Part shown: in pieces, positions 43,553 to 51,745 of the stretch | Numbering within the stretch: position 1 is the first letter of the stretch | Layout: every line of letters starts with the position of its first letter | From: an uncultured delta proteobacterium | Lineage (GTDB): Bacteria; Myxococcota_A; Polyangia; Polyangiales; Polyangiaceae | Assembly: GCA_903892415.1 (NCBI GenBank) | Contig: CAITIQ010000508.1 | Span: 26,853 to 90,852 of the forward strand | Length of the DNA stretch: 64,000 nt | Reading direction: 5' to 3' | Notes under the pieces: generated by a model | Database searches by the model: none | The model's input: only the letters and a program-made list of their open reading frames with translations | Told to the model about the DNA's origin: nothing | Position numbers and translations under genes: made by a program

Positions 43553-43903
43553 ATGACGCAATCCCTCGACCCCAGATTGCTCGTGCGAGCCCTCACTGCT
43601 CCTACGCGAAAAGCTTTGGAGCGCGCAGTCGCTCGGACGGTGGAGCAGCGTCGTCTGGACGTGGAGGTGGAGGACCTGCTCATCTGCTTGCTCGAGCAAG
43701 CGGACTCCGACGTAGCTGAACTCCTGCGCCGCAGCCCCGTCGATACGACCGCGTTGAGGGGAGCGGTGGAAGCGGCGCTCCAGTTGCGGCCGACAGGTTC
43801 GACTCGCCCCACCTTCGCGGGTGCGCTCATGCAGGCGTTGGGGGACGCGCGGCTCGCGGGTCAGCGGTTGGGTGGGTCCTCATTCGCAGCTCCAACTTCC
43901 TGA
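43553..43903 (+). CDS. Orphan ClpV/TssH N-terminal (Clp_N) domain protein
   Basis: A 116-residue protein starting at the ATG at 43553. Its pattern (LDPRLLVRALTAPTRKALERAVARTVEQRRLDVEVEDLLICLLEQADSDVAELLRRSPVD...PTFAGALMQAL) matches the N-domain of the type VI secretion ATPase ClpV/TssH, which binds the sheath for recycling. The AAA+ modules are missing: a full TssH is about 880 residues. It ends normally, so it may be an independent adaptor or a remnant. It stands 29 bp before the SUFU-domain gene. Confidence 0.7.
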   Translation: MTQSLDPRLLVRALTAPTRKALERAVARTVEQRRLDVEVEDLLICLLEQADSDVAELLRRSPVDTTALRGAVEAALQLRPTGSTRPTFAGALMQALGDARLAGQRLGGSSFAAPTS

Positions 43904-43932
43904 GGGCGGTCATCGAGGGAGAGAATCGCGCT

Positions 43933-44673
43933 GTGTCCGACCCGGTGCGCGCGGCGCTCGTCGCTGTCTTCGGTGCGAACCTAGAAGAAGCCGTGCGCGC
44001 GCTTCCGGCCGATCTTCCAGAGGCCATCGAGGCCGACCCGCGTGTCACGTGGGCTGCGGTGCGGGCTCACTTTGCTCGAGTGGGTTGCGAGGCCGCCCAG
44101 TCGCTGGCGGGGCCTCCCGTCGCGGAGCTGGGCGTCCAACCTCACGTACACTTGTGCCCACCGAGGGAGGGCCGGCCGGCTATCGTCGCGTTCACGACCG
44201 GGATGAGTGACCTGGCGCAGCGCGCCCCTGCCGAGCACGCCGCGTTCCGCTTCGTCGAGCTGGTCGCTACGCTCCCACCAACGTGGGGAGGCCTGCTCGA
44301 GGCGGGCGCGTCGAGCGAACTGGTGGGATGGTTCTTCGCTTGGGTGCATGGGATCGCTGGCTTCCCGCACAGGAAGAGTGCGTGGGTGGGACCTGGGGAC
44401 CTGTTTCCCACGGAGGCCGCTTCGTTACCCGGCACCGGCTTCAGCGGGTTCATCTTGCTCACCCCGTGGAACATCGCTGGGGAGGTGGTGGCCCCTGGCA
44501 AGACTATCCGCCTGATATCGCTCGTTCCGCTGTATCCGGAGGAGATGGCGCTCAAGCAAGCCTCGGGCGCTGAGGCGCTCCTTCAAGGTTTCGCGCGACA
44601 CCAGCTCGCGGAGTGGCAACTCTGGGACCCACAGCGTCCCAACGTAGCGGCATCGATCAAGCGGGCCTGGTAG
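43933..44673 (+). CDS. SUFU (suppressor of fused)-domain protein
   Basis: A 246-residue protein from the GTG at 43933. A SUFU domain covers most of it: AIVAFTTGMSDLAQ, ATLPPTWGG, LFPTEAASLPGTGFSGFILLTPWN and LISLVPLYPEEMALKQASG are typical. In bacteria SUFU proteins often serve as immunity partners for toxins, including those of type VI secretion. Its position next to a Clp_N-type domain fits that idea, but no toxin gene is visible here. Confidence 0.85.
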   Translation: MSDPVRAALVAVFGANLEEAVRALPADLPEAIEADPRVTWAAVRAHFARVGCEAAQSLAGPPVAELGVQPHVHLCPPREGRPAIVAFTTGMSDLAQRAPAEHAAFRFVELVATLPPTWGGLLEAGASSELVGWFFAWVHGIAGFPHRKSAWVGPGDLFPTEAASLPGTGFSGFILLTPWNIAGEVVAPGKTIRLISLVPLYPEEMALKQASGAEALLQGFARHQLAEWQLWDPQRPNVAASIKRAW

Positions 44674-44698
44674 CGGCGCCAGGCGGTGCCGCTACGCT
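44671..44698. terminator. Probable terminator hairpin between convergent genes
   Basis: TAGCGGCGCC (44671-44680) pairs with GGTGCCGCTA (44685-44694), ten pairs with one G-U, loop AGGC, followed by CGCTTT. The stop codon of the SUFU gene is at the stem base. It lies before the convergent DUF1552 gene. Confidence 0.6.
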
Positions 44699-44714
44699 TT
44701 AAGCGGCGGTGCGC

Positions 44715-46130
44715 CTAAAGCTCGAGCGGACCGGCCTGGACTGGCTGGATCACTTCGTTGTAGTCGCCAAAGGTATCGCCGGGGATACCGAACGCGTTCG
44801 TCATCGTGACGGCTAGGTTGTGGTTCCCCGGCTGGGATGGGGCGCCGTAAGGGTTGACCGGATCGCTCGCGTAGTTCACGTGCCGGCCGAGCTCCGCGCC
44901 GCCTGCATTGCCGGCGATCACGATGCCAAGGTTGTCGGACGAGTGACCGCCGCCATGGCCGAAGTCGCAGGCCCAGAGCACCATCGTGTTGTCGAGCGCG
45001 GTGCCTTCACCTTCGTCGATTTGATCGAGCTTCTGCAGCAGCCGCGCGAACAGCGTGCCGTACCAAGCGTTGATCGCCGTGAAGGCGGCGCGCGCCGTGC
45101 TCAGGCCTTGGTCGGACGCGCGGTGCCAAGCGCCATGGTAGTTCTCCCCGGCGAAGGTCTCGGCGAGGTTGGGGTGGCTGACGTGGCTCCAAGCGTTCTC
45201 CTCGAGGTCGTGCACGCGGAAGCTGCCAACATCGAACAGGTTGCAAGCGATTGCGTGGGCCAGGATATCGATCTGCGCCTCGGCCACGCCGCGGTGATCC
45301 AAGCCATTGAGCGGCAGACGGAGCCCATCGGTACAACCCACCGGCACCGGACCCGTTCCTCCGCCGAGCGCTTGCTCGACCTCGCGGATCCTCTCGGCGT
45401 GCGCCTCCAACCGAGCGCGGTCGGCTGCAGAGACGCGCCCCTCGAGCCGGTTGAAGTCCTCGAGCACGCCGTCGAGCACGCTACGGCGTCGGATTGTGAG
45501 GTAGTCGACGCTTGGGGGCGGGTCTGTGCCGGTTGGCGGGCCATTCGGATACACCGTGTCGAAGGCGAGCTGCGGCTTGATGATCGATGGGATCAGCTCG
45601 TCATCACCGGACCAAAAGACGCGCTCGTGCTCATCGGTCAGGCCGTTGGAGTCGGGATTGGTGCTGTTCATCGACACGCCGAGGTCGAGGCGACGCGCCA
45701 GCCCGCCATCTTGCATGTGCCGTGCGATCACGTGGTCGACCGAAGGCGTCGTGCCGTGGGTGGTGCCGTATTGGTCGGCGACCAAAGGCGTGCAGGTGAA
45801 GAGGGAGGGCGTCCCGGCGTGGCCGCTCGCGCTCTTCATGTTGATGCCGGTGACCACCAGCGACTTGTTCACCAGGCCCGCGTCCGCAATCGGTTGCAGG
45901 ATGGCTCCCAAGCTCATGTTCGGGCCGGGCACGAACTCTTCCATGATGAACCCGTGACCGTGGAAGAAGGACACGAGCCGGTGCGGCATCCCGGGCTGCG
46001 GCGTCCAGGCGAAGCTCGGCTTGGGTTGCCTGAGTGATTCCAAGAAGGGCAACGCAAGTGCGGCGCCGCCGCCCATCAAGAAGCGCCGCCGTCCACGGCG
46101 CGCAACGAGCTGATCCGGTCGATGTCCCAT
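44715..46130 (-). CDS. DUF1552 family protein with Tat signal
   Basis: A 471-residue protein with a Tat-type start (RRGRRRFLMGGGAALALPFLESLRQ) and the DUF1552 pattern (RLVSFFHGHGFIMEEFVPG, LVVTGINMKSASGHAG, RVFWSGDDEL, VLWACDFGHGGGHSSDNLGIVIAG, NAFGIPGDTFGDYNEVI). DUF1552 proteins are exported with the Tat system and are almost always next to DUF1592-type proteins in planctomycetes and myxobacteria. Here the DUF1592 gene ends two bases upstream, so they are an operon. Confidence 0.93.
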   Translation of the reverse strand: MGHRPDQLVARRGRRRFLMGGGAALALPFLESLRQPKPSFAWTPQPGMPHRLVSFFHGHGFIMEEFVPGPNMSLGAILQPIADAGLVNKSLVVTGINMKSASGHAGTPSLFTCTPLVADQYGTTHGTTPSVDHVIARHMQDGGLARRLDLGVSMNSTNPDSNGLTDEHERVFWSGDDELIPSIIKPQLAFDTVYPNGPPTGTDPPPSVDYLTIRRRSVLDGVLEDFNRLEGRVSAADRARLEAHAERIREVEQALGGGTGPVPVGCTDGLRLPLNGLDHRGVAEAQIDILAHAIACNLFDVGSFRVHDLEENAWSHVSHPNLAETFAGENYHGAWHRASDQGLSTARAAFTAINAWYGTLFARLLQKLDQIDEGEGTALDNTMVLWACDFGHGGGHSSDNLGIVIAGNAGGAELGRHVNYASDPVNPYGAPSQPGNHNLAVTMTNAFGIPGDTFGDYNEVIQPVQAGPLEL

Positions 46131-46132
46131 AA

Positions 46133-47773
46133 TCAGAAGTCCTCGCGATGAGTGAGTAGCGGAGAAGTGGCGACCTCCAGGAGCAGCGCATGGATCGACA
46201 CCGGCCCCTGTTCGGCAATGCGCTCGACCTCACGTAAAACGTCGCCGGTTGGGTGATGGCCCGTCGACCATTCCACCCAGCGTGACGCGTAGCAGGCTTG
46301 CGCTTGCGGCTGCGAGGCGAGCGCAGTGAGGAGGTCTGTCGACGAGTCGTAGCTGACGGATTGAGGGACGAAGCCTGCCTCCAGCTCGCCCGATGGGTCA
46401 ATCGAAACCCCGTCGGGGTAGCTCTCTCGGTAAGCCCCGATCGCATCGAACACCTCGAAGGAGATGCCGATCGGATCGATCGTGTCGTGGCAAACGGAGC
46501 ACTTGGCCTTCGAGGCCCGATCCTCGACAGCGACCATCTTGCCCGAGGTCGCGTCGGGCGGGATGGGGACGATCTCGTCAGCGATGTCTGCGGGTATCTC
46601 GAGCTTTTGGCATAGGTACTTTTCGACCACGGCGACTCCGCGGTGTACCAGCGCCGACTCGCCCGTTCCGGCCGTATTGGCGAGGAACAGCGGTCGACCG
46701 AGGATGCCGGCGCGGTCCTCGAGCGGTCGCAGCACCCAGTCGTCGGGACCGGACGACGAGGCGGTCACATCGAACAAGCCCTCGAGCCGCGAATTCACGA
46801 ACGTCTCGCGACCGGCCAAGAGGTCCACGACAGAACCTTGCGACACGGCGCGCACCGCGAACATGTCGAACTCTTGGTCCATGTCTGCAGCGAGCTCCGT
46901 ATCGAAGGTCGGATAGATCGCAGCGTTTTTGCTGAGGCTGGTGGCGCTGTCGACGTGTAGCCATTCGCGGTGGAAGCGCTTGATGACCACTTCGGCGCGC
47001 GGATCGTCCAACAACCGCTCCGCTTGCGCCCGAATCTGTTCGGGCGTGCTCAGTTGGTCGCCGTCGGCAGCGTCGCGGAGGGTGGCGTCGGGCATGGAAC
47101 CCCAGAGGAAGTAGGCGAGCCGACCGGCGATCGCGTGGGAGGTCAGCTGCCGCGAGTTGGGGCGCGTCTCGTTCGAGAGGTACCAATGGTGGGGGGTCTG
47201 GAAGGCTAGCTCCACGATCGCGCGAACCCCGTCGGTGGGCTGCTCAGGCTCCGCCATGACGGCCTCGTACACGGCTTGGAACGTCGCCAGCTCCTCGTCT
47301 GCGAGCGGGCGCCTGAACGTCAGTCGGCCGAGGCGCGACGCGAAGTCACTCACACATTCGTCCCAAATCGGCGCCGGCGTGCAGCCAAGCACCGCGGGAG
47401 CATCCGCTACGAAGAGCGCCGACACCGACTCGGCCCACGACATGATGCTCTGGATCTGCGTCGTGCCAAGGTTGCCGGAGTCGGCGGTGTTCGAGAACGA
47501 GTAGCGCACGTCCGGCGCCGGGAGCAGCAGTGCGTCGGCCGTCGCGGTGATGTTGAACTCGACGAGCACGTCCTCGAGCGTCCGTTCGACCTCGTGGCTG
47601 GACAGCCTGCGAAAGTTGGGCGAGCCGAGCACCTCGGACGTCGGAGGAGGGCCACCGGAAGTTCCAGCTTCGCCCTCGTCGTCCCCGATCTGACCGATGC
47701 AGCCACCAGCCATCGAGAGCGCCCAAAGGGAAAAAAGGGCGCCGAACCCGCCACCACGCAACCTCTTCTTCAT
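46133..47773 (-). CDS. DUF1592-type lipoprotein (DUF1587/1592/1588/1585 module)
   Basis: A 546-residue lipoprotein from the ATG at 47773 (MKKRLRGGGF..., Cys25). It shows the DUF1587/DUF1595/DUF1592/DUF1588/DUF1585 order: NFRRLSSHEVERTLEDVL, LTFRRPLADEELATF, RLAYFLWGSMPDATL, RAGILGRPLFLANT and KAKCSVCHDTIDPIG. The CSVCH piece is a CxxCH heme c-type motif. This module occurs in exported proteins of planctomycetes and myxobacteria thought to act in redox or polymer degradation. It forms a tight operon with the DUF1552 gene. Confidence 0.93.
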   Translation of the reverse strand: MKKRLRGGGFGALFSLWALSMAGGCIGQIGDDEGEAGTSGGPPPTSEVLGSPNFRRLSSHEVERTLEDVLVEFNITATADALLLPAPDVRYSFSNTADSGNLGTTQIQSIMSWAESVSALFVADAPAVLGCTPAPIWDECVSDFASRLGRLTFRRPLADEELATFQAVYEAVMAEPEQPTDGVRAIVELAFQTPHHWYLSNETRPNSRQLTSHAIAGRLAYFLWGSMPDATLRDAADGDQLSTPEQIRAQAERLLDDPRAEVVIKRFHREWLHVDSATSLSKNAAIYPTFDTELAADMDQEFDMFAVRAVSQGSVVDLLAGRETFVNSRLEGLFDVTASSSGPDDWVLRPLEDRAGILGRPLFLANTAGTGESALVHRGVAVVEKYLCQKLEIPADIADEIVPIPPDATSGKMVAVEDRASKAKCSVCHDTIDPIGISFEVFDAIGAYRESYPDGVSIDPSGELEAGFVPQSVSYDSSTDLLTALASQPQAQACYASRWVEWSTGHHPTGDVLREVERIAEQGPVSIHALLLEVATSPLLTHREDF

Positions 47774-47904
47774 CGTCGTTGGTCGCATCCAGTCTGCAAG
47801 GCTACAAGAATTGTAGACGCCAACAACTCGAGATTGTTCAGGAAGAAGCCTGAGCGCGCACTTGGTGGGCCTCGACCCGAGAGAGGCGCTATTGCACGCG
47901 CTAG

Positions 47905-48636
47905 CTAGAGAGAGCCGGCTACCGTGAGACCGGGGATTGGTCCCTCCGCAGTCACGATAAACGGAAGCATGGCGGTCTTTGAGCCGGCCTTCTTCTCGTG
48001 GGCAATTCCACGCACGATGAGGCTCGTCGCACCATGAATGGTTAGCGCGCCTGACCAAGCCGCAAGCCCGATCCATTCGGCTCTACCGTCAGGGTCGGTC
48101 ACGGCTTTGATGGTGGTTAACAGCAGCTCTGGAGCCATCAAGGCTGTCTGCGGGATGCTCATGTATTCCGGCAACGGCCGGCCGTCCGCCAGGGTACCGA
48201 CCGCCACACCGCTGAAAAAGAGGTTCAGTGCCAGTACCGTTGAAAGGCCGAACCTTCCCTTCACATCCGGGGAACCGGTGTCGTCGATCAAGCTCCAGGT
48301 ACTGAATACGGAGAGCGTCCCCAACCAGGTCGCAAACGGGAAGATCACGAGGTCAAGACCATCGTCTTTGTCAAAGGCCGCGAACCCGCTGGCCAGGCCG
48401 TTGAGAAAAAGTGCCTGGAGTCCGACGACCGAGGTCTGCGCGATCATCCAACTGCTGTTGGGCTCGACGTTCTCGTCGACTTTGATCGCCGAATAGATGG
48501 TGAAGACAATGTCTGACACCGCGAGCCCAGTGAAGACCGTCCCGAGGGCGACAGCGCCATCGTCAGCGCGTGCTTCAGGGGCGGCAACGCAAGCACCGAC
48601 CACGATGGGAAGCCCAAGGATTGCTCGTCGCCACAT
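47905..48636 (-). CDS. Membrane protein of unknown function
   Basis: A 243-residue protein with an N-terminal signal-like segment and about six hydrophobic helices (LGTVFTGLAVSDIVFTIYSAI, IAQTSVVGLQALFLNGLASGFAAF, LVIFPFATWLGTLSVFSTWSL, LSTVLALNLFFSGVAVGTLAD). The C-terminal 35 residues are soluble. No family recognised. Confidence 0.6.
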   Translation of the reverse strand: MWRRAILGLPIVVGACVAAPEARADDGAVALGTVFTGLAVSDIVFTIYSAIKVDENVEPNSSWMIAQTSVVGLQALFLNGLASGFAAFDKDDGLDLVIFPFATWLGTLSVFSTWSLIDDTGSPDVKGRFGLSTVLALNLFFSGVAVGTLADGRPLPEYMSIPQTALMAPELLLTTIKAVTDPDGRAEWIGLAAWSGALTIHGATSLIVRGIAHEKKAGSKTAMLPFIVTAEGPIPGLTVAGSL

Positions 48637-48783
48637 CCCAAGGAGGCTAGCGCTTTTGGCTGCATCAAGGTGACTATGGACTTGGTTATGCTCCGGTCAT
48701 AGAGCTGAAGTGGCGGTAAACTAGCGCGGCACGACGAGCTGGCGACGGTGGCATCGGGGCGGGAAACGTACTGCTTTGAACCG

Positions 48784-50478
48784 TCATAGCTTCTTGCCCG
48801 TGAGCTGAAGTGCGAGGCGCAGCAGGCCGTCCTTGCTCCAGGCGTCAGCTCCTTCGAGTAGCACGTCGACGTCAACGCCATAGCCATCGGTTGAACGTCC
48901 GTCGCCATAAATGTCCGAGGTGCCAAGCGCGATTCGAAAAGGGAGCTTCGTGTTCGGCAAGGCTGCATATCCAGGTTGGATGAACTGCAGGACCCCAAAG
49001 GTATTGATCCCAACAAGCACGGCCTCCGGCACTTTGCCCAGCGTCTGCGCCATGTATTCGCAATCGCTCCCACAGCCGCTATCTACCAATACCAGGATTG
49101 TCGGTTTGCCCTTGCGAGCTGCTCTCGACTTTGCGGGGAAAGGCAAGCCGATGACCTCTTCCACCTGGCGTTTGCAGGATGCTTCGTCGCTCGCGAATAC
49201 TGTCTCCACGGCCGCTTGGAGTCGGCCCCTCATTCCGTCCGTCAGCGGGGGTTTCAGATTGCCGGAGGAGATATTGCCGTAGCCCCAACGTAGCGCTTCA
49301 TACAGGCACGACTTGGGGGTGCGTTTGGTCATAGGCATGGCGGCGCTCAGATCCTCCTCGGAGACCCAGGGCCACACAGCGTCGAGCACTGCATCTCCGC
49401 CGTCATTGCCACGTAGGTCAACGATCAGGGCGCGCTCCTTGCCGGTAGGCTTGTCCCAGCCCTTCCGCTCGCGCTCAATGATTTGACCATTGCTCTTCGA
49501 GAAGGTTGGAAGCCTGAGGTAGGCAACATCCTTCGACAGATGTCGCATCGTCGGCCGGTCCTCCGGGTTGCCCAGCAGTTCCGTGATGCTCTTGGCTCGC
49601 TCGTCTCCAGCTACTCCCAGGATTTTGAGGCCGATCCACTCGTTGCACTGGACCGCCGTCACCGTGCCACGAGACGCAGGGAATGATAGGTAGTGGGCCT
49701 CCTTCAAAGCGTGGCCGTCAAAGAGCCTTGCGCGCTTCGGAAGTTGCGCTGGGTCTTTGGCGTTAAGTGGGTAAACCTTCCCGTCGGCGTTGCGAATAGC
49801 TGAGCAGGGCGCCTTGGGCGCGTGTTCCAATCGAGCCGTGGCTGAGCCGGAGCCGAAGCTAAGGCGCAGTGGAATCGTCGTGTGATTATCGAGTTGGAAG
49901 TCTTCGAGCACCCGCACCGGATCGAAGGCTTCTCGCAGTGGCACCGCTTCGGAGCCGCGTTTTGCGAGGGAGGCGTCCCAATCTCGAAACCAAGCGTCCC
50001 AATCCCAGCCGAGCGCTGCGGCTCGATCCCAGCCGCCGTAAGCGCGCTCCATCACGGCTCGAAGCGCCACGAGATCCGCTCTCAGCGCAGCGGCAGGAAC
50101 CGTCTCAGGCAACGGGGCAGTGAGCCATGCATGAGGCACAACGAATGAGCGGCGGGAGTAGGGGGCCGCAAACGGTTTTTCCAAAACAAGGCCACCCGAA
50201 GGGAGGCTGAGGCCCAGCGCAACCAGTCGAGCCATCTCTGCGTCCCGCTCAGCCGGCGACACTCTCACCTCGGCGACTGGTAACACCTCAGGTCCCGCAT
50301 TCGCGATGGGCGCAGAGCTTGAGGGCGAGGTCACGCTCGTTGTTGCGGCTACCACGGATTGTGGTAATTCCGCGTCGCGTTGGGCTCCCTCGAGAGTGCA
50401 CGCGGTTGTGGCTGCGGCAACAATCGCCAAAAGAAAGCCTGTAGCGCGACAGCGCGCGTCCGTTCGCAAGCTCTTCAT
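48784..50478 (-). CDS. S41-family tail-specific peptidase lipoprotein
   Basis: A 564-residue lipoprotein (signal ending ATTAC, Cys27). The C-terminal half is an S41 peptidase: ALIVDLRGNDGGD, then ILVLVDSGCGSDCEYMAQTLGKVPEAVLVG, where the Ser of GCGSDCE is in the usual nucleophile place although the flanking residues (normally TxSAxE) differ. A YGVDVDVLLEGAD end is present. The N-terminal half is an alpha/beta cap. It probably degrades envelope peptides or tagged proteins. The altered active site leaves activity uncertain. Confidence 0.8.
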   Translation of the reverse strand: MKSLRTDARCRATGFLLAIVAAATTACTLEGAQRDAELPQSVVAATTSVTSPSSSAPIANAGPEVLPVAEVRVSPAERDAEMARLVALGLSLPSGGLVLEKPFAAPYSRRSFVVPHAWLTAPLPETVPAAALRADLVALRAVMERAYGGWDRAAALGWDWDAWFRDWDASLAKRGSEAVPLREAFDPVRVLEDFQLDNHTTIPLRLSFGSGSATARLEHAPKAPCSAIRNADGKVYPLNAKDPAQLPKRARLFDGHALKEAHYLSFPASRGTVTAVQCNEWIGLKILGVAGDERAKSITELLGNPEDRPTMRHLSKDVAYLRLPTFSKSNGQIIERERKGWDKPTGKERALIVDLRGNDGGDAVLDAVWPWVSEEDLSAAMPMTKRTPKSCLYEALRWGYGNISSGNLKPPLTDGMRGRLQAAVETVFASDEASCKRQVEEVIGLPFPAKSRAARKGKPTILVLVDSGCGSDCEYMAQTLGKVPEAVLVGINTFGVLQFIQPGYAALPNTKLPFRIALGTSDIYGDGRSTDGYGVDVDVLLEGADAWSKDGLLRLALQLTGKKL

Positions 50479-50513
50479 TGGGCAGCAAGCTAGTACACAA
50501 TCGGCGAGCAGCT

Positions 50514-50888
50514 ATGGAATCTCGGATTGGGCCAACATCGTCCATGACGGGCTTCACCTTGAGCTGCGTTTTGTCCCGCCAATCGTTCACGGCTCGGAAT
50601 CGGCCTCCGTTGCGAGCTTGTGCATCCGACGGGGCTTGGGAGCTCTTTTGGACTGGAGTCGCGCCCTCGCGGCACGGCCAAGGGATCGGCGAAGCGCTGT
50701 TGCAACACGTCGAAGCCCACGGCCTCAAGGCTGGCGGCACGTCGCTCTACATCGAGACGACCTCGCTCCCTGCGCTCGACCGCGCGCGGGGCTTTTACGC
50801 AGGTCACGGCTACACGGCCGTCGGCCGGACACCCAACCACTACGGCATCGGCGACGACAAGCTGACGTTCATGAAGACCTTGCAATGA
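50514..50888 (+). CDS. GNAT acetyltransferase, N-terminal half missing
   Basis: From about codon 42 onward (WELFWTGVAPSRHGQGIGEALLQHVEAHGLKAGGTSLYIETTSLPALDRARGFYAGHGYTAVGR...DDKLTFMKTL) it is a clear GNAT C-terminal part with the acetyl-CoA loop RHGQGIG. The first 42 codons do not resemble the missing N-terminal strands, so the gene appears truncated or fused to foreign sequence. Activity is unlikely. It is divergent from the S41 gene, with 35 bp between. Confidence 0.6.
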   Translation: MESRIGPTSSMTGFTLSCVLSRQSFTARNRPPLRACASDGAWELFWTGVAPSRHGQGIGEALLQHVEAHGLKAGGTSLYIETTSLPALDRARGFYAGHGYTAVGRTPNHYGIGDDKLTFMKTLQ

Positions 50889-50958
50889 GGGTCGAAGCGA
50901 ACGAGAGCTCCGCTCCAAGCTCCCGCTCGTTGGTGATCCAAGCGGCCATGAACTCCGC

Positions 50959-51693
50959 CTAGCGCGGTAGGGCGCGCAGGGCCTCTTCGGCGGCCTTCAT
51001 CGTCTGGGCGTCGAGGTCGACTACGGCGGCGTAGGCGGCGTTGTTCCTCGGAAGCGGCTGATTCTGGCTGGCGTAGTCGACGCTGCCGCCGCTTTGGGCC
51101 TCGAAGCGGCCTGCGCAAACGATCGCCTTGGCTTGATAGTCGTACAAGTAGCTGCGGCCGACGACGGCGCCCGATTTGAAGGTGCCCTTCTCCGGGCGCA
51201 CCTCGGACGGGCCTTGGCGCTGATCCACGACGGCTATGACGTCGTAGGTCCAAAAGCTCTCGGCGGCGAGCTCGGCGGCATCCTTTTGCAGGGCGGCGAA
51301 ATCTCTGCTGCGCTCGAGTGAACTCTTGCCGAGCTCCGCCGCGACGCTCTCGCTCCTTCGGGTGACGCGGATCGCCGTCGCCGGGAGGAGCTCTGCGAGC
51401 TTGTCGCTGGGCACGACCACGGTGTGACCGAGCTCACCACCGGCGGCGGCTTGCATGCTTGCCAGCTGGCTCTGGAGCTTGCGTTCGGCGGCATCTTTCG
51501 GCTCTTGGCGGGGCTTGATCTGCGGGCACGGCGCGGCACCGACCTCCGGGATGGTGAGGTTATTCGCCTCGGCGAGGCGAGCGCGCAGCGCGTCGGCCTT
51601 CTGCAGGTCGTCGCGTACGGCGCCCTCGTCGCCCGAATTCGTCTTGCATGCGACAACGAGCAGGACAGCTGCGAACACGTATCTTCCGTACAT
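50959..51693 (-). CDS. Lipoprotein of unknown function
   Basis: A 244-residue lipoprotein (signal ending LLVVAC, Cys16). After a helical, charged part (DEGAVRDDLQKADALRARLAEANNL) a second domain has helix-strand structure (FWTYDVIAVVDQ, VVGRSYLYDYQAKAIVCAGRFEAQ). Two cysteines might pair. No family recognised. Confidence 0.65.
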   Translation of the reverse strand: MYGRYVFAAVLLVVACKTNSGDEGAVRDDLQKADALRARLAEANNLTIPEVGAAPCPQIKPRQEPKDAAERKLQSQLASMQAAAGGELGHTVVVPSDKLAELLPATAIRVTRRSESVAAELGKSSLERSRDFAALQKDAAELAAESFWTYDVIAVVDQRQGPSEVRPEKGTFKSGAVVGRSYLYDYQAKAIVCAGRFEAQSGGSVDYASQNQPLPRNNAAYAAVVDLDAQTMKAAEEALRALPR

Positions 51694-51745
51694 CGCTCTG
51701 CTCTATCACGAACCTGAAGGTCGTCGTGTGGCGAGCCCGCCCGCG

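Noticed and set aside
44820..46037. A 405-residue frame antisense to the DUF1552 gene
   Set aside because: The opposite strand carries an intact DUF1552 gene with Tat signal; this frame is Arg/Val/Ala-rich without domains.
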